Assembly (NCBI RefSeq): GCF_016808335.1
Contig: NC_053141.1
Span: 26,712,261-26,776,260, forward strand
DNA: 64,000 nt
Reading direction: 5' to 3'
DNA from: Panicum virgatum
Taxonomy: Eukaryota; Streptophyta; Magnoliopsida; Poales; Poaceae
The translations under genes and the position numbers were made by a program. Below the pieces are notes generated by a model. That model searched no databases. It worked only from the letters and a program-made list of their open reading frames with translations, and was not told the origin of the DNA. This document shows, piece by piece, positions 23,577-37,200 of the stretch (its first letter is position 1; every line of letters starts with the position of its first letter).

Positions 23577-26500
23577 GGGAAAATTGGTCTCATAGCACTG
23601 AAAGATCGCGACTTCCATAAAATACCACCGAAAGCGCGAGGCCCCGTAAAGTACCACTGAAAGTTGTATCCATTACCCAAATTTAGCATTCGGTTAGTTT
23701 TTCTTCACCAAAGCGTTACAGTCATCTGTTTTCAGGAGAAAAGGACATAAAATGACTCATTTGCCCTTGGCCCCATAGAAACCTTATCCTCTGCTTCCTT
23801 CGACCGCTCCCTACTAGTTTTTCACGCGAGCCGACCCCCGCCCCTCCTGCGTCGGGTCGCAGCACGCCGCCGTCGCCTCCACCAGCTGCGCCGCCGCCGT
23901 CCCGTCCCTCCCGGGTCGTCGCTGCCCCGTCCCTCCAGCGCCGGACCCCCACGCGCGGCATCCCGCTCTGCCCCTCGCCGCAGACGCATCTAGGCGGGCA
24001 AGAGGGGGCACGCCCGAGCGTCCCCAGCAGGGGTGGCCTCAAGGCCGGCACGCGTGAAGCTGGGGCGTCTCCCGCCAGCAGAGATGGAGCCAGCAGAGCT
24101 CCCTGAAGGGTAAGAATCATTCCCATTCTCCCATCCCTCCCTCTCTGTTACTGCACATGGTTCCTCTAGGTTTAGAGTTCCTCAGGTTGATAGTAGATGG
24201 AAACGGATTTGTTGGTCAGATTCGGACCGATTGTGGTATGCATTGGATATGGTCAGTAGTGATTCACTGGAAATTGCAACAAATAAGATAGATAGGTAGG
24301 TAAGGTAAGAAATATTGTTGATTTGTGCACTGTTACTATTTTAGGATCGATGAGATTGATGCTTGTAGAGTTGTGGTTGATGTCTGCTCCTTCTCAACAA
24401 TTGAGGATGGTCGATCTGTGTACCAGAAGGGCAGACAATTGGAATGGTGGGTAGATTCAGAGAAGTACTCCATCATTGATATGGAGAATGATGTTGCAGA
24501 ACACTTCCATTAGTCAATTAATCAAGAGGCAAATTTTTGGTTTGAGGATCAGAATGGTCAAACAAGTCGACTTGCAACTGATCAGCAGCTTATAGCCTTG
24601 TTGCGGGCTTCAAAACTTGTGAAGTTCATCATGACTATTGATAGATGTGAACATGGTCAGAATATGACTCAAATGGAGGATCAAAGCCTAGTGATAAATG
24701 ATGATGGTCAGTTTGAAGGAAATGAGCAGCAACTTGTGGTCAGTAATGCCGAGGATTTGGTACAGGTCTCATCTCGAGATGTGATCGCAGAATATCAAGG
24801 CAAAGAATGGGCAGATGAACCGAAACTTGGGATTACAGCAGCGGGTCCTGATAGAATAGAGGAGGAGGAGGAGGAACACTATATAGCGCGTGGTTTTGAC
24901 CCTGAGGGAGATGATCCTACTGGAGCTGATGAAGAATGGAGATATTTCAAGAAGCAGCAAAAGGCACCAGAAGGAGGAAGTAATGAGAAAGTGCAGCATG
25001 AAAAGAATAAAGGAAAGGTCTATGAAGGCACAGATCCTGATGCTGTACCAAGTTATGAAGCCACTATGATGAGAGATGCTCCATATTTTGCACACACTAC
25101 CTATGACAGAGATAACCCTGATATAAAGGCAGGTTCCACATTTGCTGACAAAAACGCATTCATGCTGGTTATCAAACAATATGCCATTAAAAGGGAGTTT
25201 CAGACATTTGTAGAGCATAGTGACAAATCAAGGTATAGGGCAAGATGTGCAGATTCAGATTGTGAATGGAAAGTTCATGCAAAGAAACTGCATGGCTGCC
25301 CTACATTTATGGTATTTATGCGCTGTTTTCAGATTTGTATATATTTGTCTACCCACATGTATTTTCAGATTGTATATATTATTTTTTATGTATTGATTAT
25401 TTATTCTTTTTTTAGATTGTTTCCATTTCAGAAGGTCATACATGTGCTAGCACAAGTCAGGTGAAGGGTAAGGAGGCTACCAAAGTTTGGATTGCTGATA
25501 GAGCAAAAGAGGTACTCAAGTCCAATCCAGCCATGGGAGCCAAAAAATTGAAAGATCAGCTTGAACAACAATTTTCAATCAAACTATCATATAATAAGGT
25601 GTGGGAAGGAAGGCAACGTGCTCTAGTAGGACTTCATGGCACTTGGGAGGACAGTTTCAAAATGTTGTGGCATTTCAAAGCGGAGTTAGAAGCAACATGT
25701 CCTGGCAGCATAGTAGAGATTCATTGCAAGAAGAAGAAAGATGGCTGAGTCTACTTCTCTAGGATGTTTGTTGCTATCAAAGCATGTGTGGATGGATTCC
25801 TTACTGGATGCAGGCCGTATCTTGGAGTTGACTCCACTCATCTCACCGGTAAATATAATGGACAGCTAGCTGCAGCAACAGCAATTGATGGTCATAATTG
25901 GATGTATCCGGTGGCATATGGGATTTTTTACAAGGAGACAAAGGCTGATTGGACTTGGTTCTTGATGCAATTGAAGAGATCAATTGGAACACCTCATGAA
26001 CTGACCATCCATACTGATGCCTGCAAAGGTTTAGAGACAGCAGTCCACAAAGTCTTCCAAGATAATGTTGAGCATAGAGAGTGTTTTAGACACCTCATGC
26101 AAAATTTTAGAAAGCATTTTGAAGGAGATGTGTTGAAATACATGTGGCCATGTGCTTGGGCATGTACAGCTAAAAGGCATAAGTGGCTTTGGGACAAAAT
26201 TGTAGAGAATTGTCCAGATGTTGTTCCTTACTTAGAAGCAGAGCACAAATAGATCTGGTCGCGTGCTAAGTTCTCAGGAGAATGCAAGGTTGATTATGTC
26301 AACAACAACATATCAGAATGCTTCAACAGCTGGATTAGGGAGACTAAAGGTTTGCTTGTGGATGCTCTTATGGACACAATCAGGGGGATGATCATGGAAA
26401 AGATAGCAATTAGGCAACATATATCTGAGAGACTTGAAGGGCCAATTCTTCCTAGTGTTATCAATGAGCTCAAGATGAAGAGTAGAAATTTGAAGTACAC

Positions 26501-27872
26501 GATCAAGGCGAGTGGTGGGCTAAAGGCCGAGGTATCTGGATTGACTAAGGACAACTACCCTTGGAGGCATGCTGTGGATCTTGATATGAAAACATGCTCA
26601 TGTGGTCAGTGGCAGATTTCTGGTAAACCTTGCACCCATGCTATCTCATTCATAGGTTCGTTTAGAAGGGTTAAACTAGAGGACTATGTGCATGATTACT
26701 ACTCACTTGAGCATTTCAAGGCTACATATCAATTTGTGGTTAATCCAATGGTTGACAAATCAGAATGGCGTGTGGGTAATCCCGGTTTTGAGATGTTACC
26801 TCCAAAGCTAGAAAGGTCTGCTGGTAGGCCGAGAGTGAAAATGATCAAGAGTCGAGGTGAGCCAGGTAAAAGGGGATCTTACCAATGCAAAAGATGCTTC
26901 CAGTTTGGTCATATTGAGAAGGGATGTCGTGAGCCCCCTACTGAACTTGGTGCTGAATTACCACCTTCACTTCCTGCCAAATCTAAGTAAGCTGAAACTC
27001 CCTTCAATTTTGTTCCCATTTTGTTACTATGAAATCTCTATATGGCTGCATAATGGCTTGACTAAATTGTTGCTGTGTAGGAAGAGGAAAGGAGAGGCTA
27101 GTACTTCAACATCCAAGAAGACTTCCAAAAAGTCCAAGAAGGCTGGTACATCCAGCAACACTACTTCAGTGGCTCAAGTAGCATCAACCCCCTCCACTAT
27201 TTTAGTCTCTAAAGCACCAGTTAGTCCAGGACCAATAACAAGAAGGATGGCAGCTTCTACTTCTACTCCAACAAGACCTTCCGCTTCACCATTGAGTCCA
27301 GGGCCCATGACCAGAAGCATGGCTGCACAATTAGACATATCACCAGGAGGCATTGCTAGGAGGCGCATCATAAGCTAAGCATGGCTACGGTGCTATATTG
27401 TTAGTACAAAATTTGTGTGTGGTGTATTCCTATTCTAAAATAATTAGTGTGCTGCAATTAGTGTGCTGAAATTGGACTAGGTGCTTCCTGTTTGTGTAAG
27501 GAGATCCCTTGTGTAAGATATATGGAACCAGACCACTTGTTTGTGTGAATTTGTTGGCTTTTGGATGTGTTAACAGGAACCACTAGTTATGGTTCATAAT
27601 TTTCAGTGCATATGTTGCCATTGATAATGTTCTTTTATTGAAATGGTGCAAGTATTAGCTCTATGCTTTTTTCTCATGTGCTGTGCCTGTTTTCCTGTGA
27701 AAAAACGGTTTAGGGGTATATATGTCCAAGTTAATAGATCCAGACCTAAAATCTAACAAATGTTAAATTTGGGTAACGAATGCAACTTTTAGTGGTATTT
27801 TACGGGGCCTCGCGCTTTCGGTGGTATTTTACGGAAGTCGCAATCTTTCAGTGCTATGAGACCAATTTTCCC
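23577..27872 (+). mobile_element. Mutator-like element (MULE) with long terminal inverted repeats
   Basis: The 4296-bp element starts GGGAAAATTGGTCTCATAGC and ends with its reverse complement. The terminal inverted repeats run about 115-120 bp at roughly 92 percent identity by eye, then diverge. It carries one gene of mudrA type on the plus strand, and no mudrB-like gene. The 9-bp target duplication has one difference. The flanking sequence on the right is the GC-rich leader-bearing gypsy LTR, so the MULE inserted next to or inside that LTR. Confidence 0.95.
24084..27378 (+). pseudogene. mudrA-type MULE transposase gene with three nonsense codons
   Basis: Four exons, 24084-24109, 24345-25311, 25416-26986 and 27081-27378, join in phase with GT-AG introns. 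Domains in order: N-terminal PB1-like/acidic region; MuDR DNA-binding domain (FADKNAF...RARCADSDCEWKVHAKK); MULE DDE core with Asp in YLGVDSTHLTG, Asp in IHTDACKGL, the CFRHL pair and Glu in NNISECFNSW; SWIM finger CSCGQWQISGKPCTHA (all ligands present); CCHC knuckle CKRCFQFGHIEKGC; then a Ser/Pro-rich tail with repeated SPGP-ITR/MTR motifs. The only defects are stops at 24511-24513 (TAG), 25746-25748 (TGA) and 26250-26252 (TAG). Each could arise from a CAG or CGA codon by one C-to-T change. The element is therefore young but silenced. Confidence 0.95.
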
Positions 27873-27881
27873 TTTCCCATG

Positions 27882-30800
27882 CTCCCTTGACCACCTCGCT
27901 CCCCAATCCGAGCGCCGAGCCGTCGGATGCGCACCACGCACCCCCGGCCCGGACACCGAGGATCCCCGCCGTCCACAAACCCCAGCCGCACCAAACCCTA
28001 GAGGCTGCCCCTATAAGACCCAGCGCCGTCACCCTCGAAACCCTAGAACCTGGGAGCTCTTTTCCCTGTGCGCCGCCGCCTCCACACCAAGAACAGAGAG
28101 GGCCGAGAAGAGGGAAGGAGAGGGGAAGAAGTAGAAAAAGAAGGAGGAGCCGCGGGGGAAGGCCAGAAGAGGAGGACCAGCCGTGAGGGGCACGCCGCCG
28201 CCGCACCCGGAGCTCGCCAAGGAGGAGCCACCTCCCGGAGCACGCCGCCGCCGCTGGGGATCTCCGCCGAGCCGGCGACCCGTACGATGACCCCGACGTT
28301 GTCGCGCTGCATTGCTCTGCGTCGATTCGCCGCAGCACCAACTCGTCACCGCGCCAACCTCGTCTTCCCCAGCCCCGATGGGTGAGCTCTGACACCTTCC
28401 TGACCATGCCCGAAACCCCTTGCTGCCTGCCCTTGGCCGATGACCCATCTGTGGAAATCGTAGCCGCCCTACCCATCTCCGTGTGCAGGAACCCGTTGCC
28501 GCTGTCGTAGCCCACAACCTGCCACTGCTCTACCCTTGCGCCGCCGTGCCGAGCACGCTCGCCATGGCCACGCCGCGGTTCTGGAAGCCAGAAACCCGCG
28601 CGTGTGCGCGCTACCCCGACCCTCAGCTAGCCTAGGCACCGCCCCCTTGGCATGCCATGATGAACGGAGTGGCCGTGCGCGGCCTCGGAACGCCGAGAGC
28701 CCGCGCGCATGCGTGAACCTATGCTCGTGTTCCTGCCTTGCCCTGCTCTGTTCCGAGCCGCTTTGCCTCCGCCATGACCTCGCCGCGGCCGCGTCGAGGC
28801 CATGCCTTGCGTGTGCCAACGCGGGCACGCACGTCACCCTGCTTCCCTCCCGCTGTGCTCTGCTCCGCCGCCGGCACGTCGTGGCCATGCCATGGCCGCG
28901 TCAAGCGTGAGCTCGACTACCCGAGACCTCACCGGAACTGGAACCTGCTGGCGCACCGAGGCCATGCCACCGCCGCGCCAAGCCTCGCCCTTGACCATGC
29001 CGACCTGCCACCGCCTTGCCGGCCATGGCCGTGCCAAGCCTAGCCGTCGTAGCCCTTCCAGCCCAGCCTAGCCTTGCCCTGTCCTTGCGCGCCGCATCTC
29101 GCCGCCGTCACGTCGCGGTGACACCGTGGTGCGGTGGCCGCGCGCACCACCGCGACATCGCGGCCTGGCGCGCGTGTGCCCGCACACGCCCTTGGCCGCA
29201 CCACACAGACCACGCACACGCGACCACACGAACACAGACGCACCGGATCGTCCTGGCCGCACCAGATCTCGCAGCTTATGACAATCGGGCCCCACTCGTC
29301 AGAAGGAGGAGAAGGCGCTGCCACGCGGGCCCGGCCTATCAGCGAGAGGACATAAAGGAAGAGAAGAAAAAGAAGAGAAGGAGAAGTGGGCCGCCAATGC
29401 CCTGCCGGCCCAACCCGCCGGTCCATGAAGAAAAGAAGGAAGAGAAGACTGATGGGCCGCCGTCGCCTCGAGCCAGCCTATTGAGCCGATCTGCTAAGCC
29501 GAGCCAAGTTTGGGCTGCCGAGCCGGCCAAGCTACCCCTTTGAGCCCACGAACCCTTTTTAGCTTTTTTCTTTTAACCAGACCTGACACGCGGGACCCAC
29601 TGGCCAGTGACTCAGCGCCGCTGACATGTGGATCCCACCTGGACGTGGACCTAGTTTGACCATTGACTTGGTCAACATTGACCGAGTCAATGCTGACATC
29701 ATCAAAGGCCATGATGACTTCAGCATTTGGCGGACCCCTGACACATGGCATGACCAGAGGCTGCCACGTGGCTAACTGTGTATTTTCCTTTTTCTGAAAA
29801 CCTTTTATTAATTCTAGAAATGCTTTTAAGCTTAGAAAATTCTTAATAAATCAATCGGAGCTCCGAAAATTATGAAACCAGTTTCATAATTCTTCTAAAA
29901 TCTTGATCTACGCGTTAGAGTAGGTTTTGTTGTGAGTTGAATCTTATTTGAGTAGTTTTGTGCATTCTTGCACTTTGGCCCCTATAGTAATTCGTATTTA
30001 CGAATAGGTCCTACTACTGAAGAGAAGATCGACGTGCCAAACGCCCAAAAGACCCAGGAGGATGTCTCGGACTACGAGAAGCCCTCGAGACCCTGGAGGA
30101 CTACGAAGAGTAGCCAGGTTCACGCCCATCCATGACTTGAATTCCTATTAGGCATTGCTTGCTAGAATTGCTATTGCATTACTTGTGTGTGAGAGAGATA
30201 AGCTTGCATGGCCTACTTGTATACCGTATTCCTTGCATCCCTGTTATACCTTGATTGATTATTGGATGCTTTGGCTACTATGAGAGAGAATGGGTATGGG
30301 AAATTCCATGATATGATAGTCTTGGCATGCTTTAGACCCACCTTGTGAGGAGCCAGAGATAGGGCTTTTAGCGGGGGCAAGCTACTGGTTGGGAATGTAT
30401 ATTGGGCACATTCTGGGAGCACCTATGGAGGGTGCGGGAAGAGGAGGGGCAATACCTGTGATGGGTGCCCAAGGAGAGGCAATACCTGTTATGGGTGCCT
30501 TTGGCGGACCACTGCGGAGGACTGCGTGAGGAGTGCTTGCCCGGCTCTTATGGACATATGAGGTAACTATGATTTGTGGGACTTTGTAAACATGCACGCC
30601 ACTTATCCATTATGAAGGTGGACCCGGTCCGAGCTAGCTATGCGCGTCACCAGACCTGTTAGAAGTAGGGTTGTGCGGGGGAGGCCCGATGCGGGAGTAG
30701 CATGGGCCTTATATAACTCCGGATGGTAAGGGGTGGGGCCACACAACTCCAGGGCGACCTCTTGCGAGAGGATGCATCCCAACCTAGGGGGACAGAATGG

Positions 30801-31563
30801 TGCCATAGAGGTTAGTCTCCTTCTCAGTAGACCGGTGCCTCGGAGTCAGTCGGAGTTGTCTGCTGGCTGGCGACGGGGCGAGTGGGTACGGGTGCGCAAC
30901 CCCTGCAGGGTGAAAACTATATGTATAGTCGCGTATTCGGTCATGTACATTTCTACTCTTCTGTTACTTCATCTAGAGTAGTAAACCCAGATTTCTACCT
31001 CCCTCTAGTCCACTTCCCCCTGTGGAGTCAGATGAGGTGCAGGGAGAGGGAGTTCCTGCACCGACTTGGGTTTGACCGGTGCCGGTATGGCCCGTGTCAG
31101 AGAGTGACAGATGACTGGTATATATATGTGTGTATATGCTTGCATAGAAAACCCCAGCCTACCCTTGGCTACTTTTTTGTACCTTTACATCTACTTAAAG
31201 CTTGCATATGGATGGTGACGTGAACCTATCCCGTCTTTGGGCATAGCCTGGTAGGTGCAGGATTCAACTCGCAGATCAAGCCCGAAGACGAAGGATAAAG
31301 CTAAGGACGGTTCGTGCTACGCTCGAGTGCTGCCTGTGGTGGAGAGTTATCAAGTCAAAGGATGCCCAAGGGGCTTTGTACTCTGATTTTTCGTACCACA
31401 ACCCGTGGGGTTATGTAATAAATAAATTCATGTAATGATTTTCAACGTTGTATGTCTGTGATATCTAATTGAAATGAGATCTGTATGTGATAGCTACTGA
31501 TCCAGGGACTATCGCGACGATACAGGGATTCAGATTCTTCTTTCGGAAACCCGGGTCGTTTCA
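27882..31563 (+). repeat. Long Ty3/gypsy LTR with GC-rich leader
   Basis: From the MULE edge to 31563 the sequence reads as one LTR: a promoter block at 28000-28020, a purine-rich then GC-rich leader to about 29560, an AT-rich part with a TCATAATTCTTCTAAAATC block at about 29889, and an end at CCCGGGTCGTTTCA. The same 3' part recurs at 41360-41655. The overlapping open frames at 28.0-29.5 kb on both strands have no known domain. The left boundary is disturbed by the MULE, so the full LTR length is not known. Confidence 0.6.
28011..28017 (+). promoter_or_regulatory. TATA-like core promoter of the gypsy LTR
   Basis: CTATAAG sits in GAGGCTGCCCCTATAAGACC. The inverted LTR at 20-22 kb has GCGGCTGCCCCCTATAAAAC at the corresponding place, so the block is conserved between two diverged copies. 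Confidence 0.55.
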
Positions 31564-31805
31564 GGCATTATTGTTAACCGCCCAGCAGACCGAAGTAACT
31601 ACGATTAATTAGGTTAGTTGCTTGATGAGATCGAATTTGGAACCAAAAACTTTCGTTTCGGTACTTCGGTTTCGGTCATTTCGGTTTATTTCTATCCTTT
31701 CATTTCGGCCAATGCATCCCCCTCCCACTCCCCCTACTCCCCTGCGCAACTCCTTGGATGTTGATCCTGCGACTCAAATTAGAAGTTTGCACGGTTGCAC
31801 GAAGA
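31564..31805. other. Spacer with TTTCGGT repeats
   Basis: 31655-31710 contains repeated TTTCGGT/TTCGGT words (about six). A Pro-coding CCCCCTCCCACTCCCC run follows. No gene is seen. Confidence 0.4.
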
Positions 31806-31810
31806 GGTTG

Positions 31811-33330
31811 TGTAGCGAAAATGGCCTCTCATGCCATATTTCAATATAATGTTTTGGTGATTGATATAGACAACACAACACTTGGACTAATAGGATTGTT
31901 AAGATGACCATTCTCAGGCTTTTAGGTTTAAGTGATGACAAAGAGAAGATAGGCGTAGCTAGGCCCGAAGGGCCGCCCTACGGTGGTCGAGGGGGAGCTG
32001 CCCCTCGCGGGTCTCAGGGCAGCGCCCTGAAACCTCTTCGGTCCAAAGGACAAGAATTGAAGAGACTGTGAAGAAATCCAAGTCAAAGAAATCAAGACAG
32101 AGATACTTTAGTATCACCGGTTGAACCGGCGCTGAGAAAATCACATACGTCGGTGCATTGACTTGGAACACACCAGGAATTTTGGTTTCTCCGGTTGAAC
32201 CGACGTTAGGAAAGTTGAATATGTCGGTGCAATGGACCCAGAAGCTGAGGCAAGGTCTATACACCGGATGAACCGACGATAGGGTCTTGGTGAACGTCAG
32301 TGCAGTTGTCCAGAGAGTTTGTTTTTCAGAGTTCACAGGACAACTACACTCACCGGTTAAACCGACGCAACATCGGTTGATTGCCCGTACACGTAACGGT
32401 TAGTTTTTGAGGCGGGCAGTTTAGTATCACTGGCTGAACCGACGATGGCTATTGGAGGTGCGTCATATTAACTGGCGTTAAGTATTTTTCTGGCAGCTTT
32501 TCTCCAACGGCTATATTTGCTTGTGCTGCCTATATATACCCCCAAGGCCGGGTCATTTGAGGTTGTTGGAGACTCTGGAAGTTCTATTGAAGATCAACAT
32601 CAACTCCATCCACCATATTGAGCTTAGTGCCACATTAAAGCTTAGTGCTTGGGAGGACTTGATCTTGCGAGATCAACCTTGAGCGAAGTCTTGCTGCGGC
32701 AAGCAATCATTGTACTCGTCGTGTGACCCTCCGACTTGGTGTGGAGCGGCAACGACACTTTGTGCGGGGAAGGAGACCCCCTCTTGGTGATTAGCTCCGA
32801 TAGTGAAGACGGTGCCGTTGGTGACGCTTCGAGAGAGACGGTGGCGGTGGCCTTGTCTTGGTGACTTGGGGTCACTTAGCCTTTGCTTGCCGGGAGCCTT
32901 GGTGGCGAACGCAAGACGGTGATCAAGCGAAGAGACTTGGCATCACACTTGTTCTTGTTGGACAAGTGGCCGTGGACGTAGGGAGGGACTTGGTGTCCTA
33001 ACCGAACCACGTTAAATTGTGTGTCTTGGTGTCCTCACGGGAGTTTGCATATTTTCTCCCTCACCTCTTTACTTACCGTATTACGTTTCCGCATTTACTT
33101 TATCTTACGTGCCTTTACTTTTCTAGTTAGTTTGATTAGGATTGGCTATAGGTTGCAAGTCTTTTAGGGGTAAGTAGAGAGTAGCATAGATAAACCTTAG
33201 TCATAACTAGCATGTGTAGGACGTGTTAGGTTTATCTTATGCAAATAGATTGAGCCCTAGGATAGAAAGCGATTAGCGACCCTATTCACCCCTTCCTCCT
33301 CTAGGGTCGGACACCCAGGTGATCCTTATA
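31811..33330 (+). mobile_element. Sirevirus-like (Copia) solo LTR, 1520 bp
   Basis: It starts TGTAGCGAAAATGGCC and ends GTGATCCTTATA, flanked by GGTTG at 31806-31810 and 33331-33335. It aligns along its whole length with the 3' LTR of the element at 44953-49438. The middle carries repeated ACCGGTTGAACCGACG-type words, which form short palindromes; a TATATATAC box is at about 32531. The terminal CA has become TA. No internal region remains. Confidence 0.93.
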
Positions 33331-33335
33331 GGTTG

Positions 33336-34235
33336 GTTTGCACCTAATACGTTGCCTTTCATTTAAGAAATCACATAAACTATATGGAAGGTGGACATGC
33401 TATTTTGGTACAAACAAAAGGGGCGTAGATAATGTTAAATTAATAGTGTACAAGTGAAAAACCAACTCGATCTGTTCGAAGGCAAATGAATTACAACCTC
33501 AGCAGCATGATTTACTTAAAAGTTGTTGAATTGATGGGTAGCCTTTCACATTATGATAATGCCCAGCAGCATGATAAATATATTTGTTTTCATCCTCAGC
33601 AGCTTGCCATTTGTGTCGGAATCCGGCCCCGGAGTTGGGAGGGAAATTGAGGGAAGGAGGAGAGGGAGATGGGGAGGAGGCCAAACGGATGGGAGAAAGA
33701 AATACCGGTTCGGTGTATGTAATGGCATTGGTGAGCAATTTCTATCGAAATATAATTGGTAAGGTGAGATTATAATCTGAAATAAGCACCTCCTCCCCAA
33801 CTTATAGGATTATCATAATCTGAATAGCAATCTGTGGTTAGCTATTCATCAGACTGTACAGCTGCTCTGGCTTTTCTTACATATGGGTCACTGTAATAGA
33901 ATATTTTCTATACAAGATCGAAGATAGCAGTATAATATCCGAATACTTTGCTCCATACTATAAATTGCATGTCTTCGTGGGTTGAAACATTGCTGAATAC
34001 TCCATGAGTTTAACCTCGATAATTTGTCACGAGCCCAGGCGATGATAATGTAGAAAATGACTTCCCTGTTCAGACATGCTTTCCAGTTTGAATACTGCAT
34101 CGACATGCAAAATTGTGGATTTTCTCCAGATCACATCGACATAGCATTTAGGCTTACAAGTCAAGTCTCCAGATCAGTCTTTTTACAACATCTGATCACA
34201 ACCAAAATCTTCATTGGATATAAGTTAGACGCAAA
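33336..34235. other. Spacer, includes 3' flank of the downstream gene
   Basis: No gene or repeat is recognised. 33610-33720 is purine-rich. The part next to 34236 should hold the 3' untranslated region and poly(A) site of the minus-strand gene. Confidence 0.4.
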
Positions 34236-37200
34236 TTATTTCTGAATTTCATCAGATGGTGAAGCGGATGCTGCCAGCAGAGAAGAAAGTGATGGGCGTA
34301 ATAGAAGGTACACTGAGGGCCCCACAAAAGGTATCAGTGCAAGCGGCAGAAGCCATGAACCATTTTTCCTGTTAAGCAAGGACAAAGCAAAGTGTTAACT
34401 TAGTCTCATGTGATGAATATTTTCATTGCTATCGTTTAACTCAGGTACCGTAAAGTCTATCATACAACTTCTCTACACAATATTTGTTTAAAATAAAAAA
34501 AGTAAAACCCTTTAAAACCCTTCTCTATATAATGTTAAGCATTAGTGCTTTCGTGCTTACCATCGTCTCGCTGTCATGTCATTGTAGACCCAGAATGGTG
34601 AGAAGGTCGAGAGCAAAGTGAAATGAAGGCAGGTGGCATGAATCTGATACATGACATAAAAGAAATGAAAGGTTAATTCAATCCCCACAATAGTGATTAG
34701 ATCTATTTTGATGAAATGCATGGCACTGAACTAGTGATACAACAACAACAACAACAACAACAACATAGCCTTTTTTCCCAAGCAAGTTGGGGTAGACTAG
34801 AGATGAAACCCGAAAGAAATAAGTTCAAAGTTCAGGCACATTGATAGCTAGTCTCCAAGCGCTCCTATCCAAAGCTATCTCTTTAAAGATATTCCAATCC
34901 TTAAGGTCTCTCTTAACCAACTCATCCCACGTCAGTTTAGGTCTACCTCTACCCCTCTTTACATTATCGACCCGCTCAAGAACCCCATTACGCACCGGCG
35001 CCTCAGGAGGCCTTCGTTGGACATGTCCAAACCATCTCAGCCGATGCTGGATAAGTTTCTCCTCAATTGGTGCCACCCCGACCCTATCCCGAATAACTTC
35101 GTTCCGGACTCTATCCCTCATAAACTTAGAAAATGGCATGATCAGCAAATATCGAATGAAATTATGGCATGATCAGCAAATACATCACTCATAAACTTAG
35201 AAAATGGTGGGAACTGGATTCAATGAATATTTTAAAAATTGAAACTGTGGAATGTTTGTCTTTGTGTTCCACCACTAAGTGCCAAAATTGTTTAGGAGTG
35301 TCAAAGCAACAACTAAAATTGATGAATATCCAGGATATATGTAAATATATGAAAGTCAATAGTGCAACAATTTACTTTAGAATATGCCATAACATTGTTA
35401 TACTCTTTCACTCAAGACTAAATCATGCTGCAGAACTTACAAACTTGCTCTCCCTAAAGTATCGAATGAATTCCTTCCAATCATCACCACCAGCTTTGCC
35501 TGCGTATATAATCAGTCCAATGCCCAGGGCAAACACCACCTGTAGAATGATTTGAAAGAAATAGTCAATAATGACCCAATATAGTGTGAAACGTAATGAA
35601 GTAAAGCTAAAGCGTACTCCTGCAGTTAACTTTGACTCAACAAATTTTAATGGCCATTGCCCAATTTCATCTTCATCAATGGGAGGTGGAGGAGGCTTCC
35701 ATAGGACAAAGTAAGGAATCAAAGCATATGCTCCCCCAAAGCATGAAAGAACCAGGAATGGCCATACAGGAATCTTGCTTTTGGAACTGCAGTACAATTT
35801 TACTGTTAGATTATTAATAGAGAAGACAGTACCATAGAAAAACTTGCTGCTACAATCATATTTTTTTATTCTGATGTGTATACCATGAAAACTTGTACTC
35901 AAGAAAAAAATCATATGAGTGGTAAGGAGAACAATAAATGCAATGACTAGTATCTCCAAAATTTGGACACAGGTATGTGCAGATTTAAGTTTTGAGATGA
36001 CCATCCATTTCTAGTAGATGCAAATATAGGCACTCTCATATACATGCTAGTGAGAATCAAGAATATATATCCATACACAAAAGATAGGAAGAACCATGAG
36101 TTTAGTAATCTACAGTATAGTAGTGACAATGTACTATCAAAAGGAGGAGAATGTAATTCGCTCCTTATATGGGAGCAGCCTTGGATTTTTTGAAAAGATC
36201 CAGAAGGATGTGAATGTAATTCACATGAGCTACCATATGGCTAAAATAACTGCAGTCCATGAGAAGCATGAAAACATTGCAGTTATGGGATGGGTCCGTA
36301 ACATTATCTTCTGAATAAAAGATGATTACGAACATTTTATTAGTTAAAGAACATGTCATGAATTGTTCTGTAAGAGCTGACCTGAATACATGATTCAAAC
36401 ACAATAAAAAAACTAGAATACAAATGAAATGTGATATGGTTCTTTTGTATACCACTTAGCAATTAATTAAAGGGGCCATTTCATAGATTTGGAAATTCAC
36501 AGATTCATTTATGTTTTCCCAGTAGGAAGAAAGCTGCACACTGTAGACCAGTTCAACAGCATGCTGGGCAATAAAGTTTTCTGGGTTGGCTTATTTCCAT
36601 AAATTAAAGATTTTACAAGTCATACGCCATTTAACTATCACTCTATCAATGCAACAATTTAAACGGTCTTATAGTACAAGGTGTTATTACAACAGCATGC
36701 AAAAGAATCTAACTATTACCCCAGCTTGCTTGGGAAGGCAGTGTTGCTGTTGATCATTTTTTGTCAGACACAAAGGACAATCTCTGCGTTGTTGTTATTG
36801 TTATTGTAGATCATTTTTCATCAGGACTATATTGGTTTAACAACTGTACCAAGGATTAATGCACGCTTTAATATCAACCCAATAAGATCAAAAAATTGCA
36901 AGATGTATACCACAGCCTTCATCACTAATTTACTATAGAACATTCATACAGCATTAGCTGAATACACATGGCAAAAACACACACTTAAACAACAATATAA
37001 TATAAATTAAATACAATATTGTTCTTACCTTCTACCAGTAGGAAGGAGCAACATACTGTAGACTATTGGCCAGAGGCCCATAATGTACCATAGAGCCACA
37101 AGAACTTCATTCATTCGAAAGCCATCATCACCTTTCAGATTTAAAAGTTTCTGCAAGAAGTATGTGTCCCTGTACTGCAGCCAGAGTGGAGTCACAAATT

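Noticed and set aside
28029..29543. Long frames on both strands
   Set aside because: They lie in the GC-rich leader of a gypsy LTR that has a counterpart at 20-21 kb; no domain or intron logic.
32090..32470. Repeated ACCGGTTGAACCGACG words, at first CRISPR-like
   Set aside because: Spacing and sequence are irregular, the words sit inside LTRs with TSDs and occur in four LTR copies; the organism is a plant.
35423..36004. 193-residue minus-strand frame as a separate gene
   Set aside because: It reads through introns of the six-exon gene; splice borders and protein continuity show only parts of it are exons.
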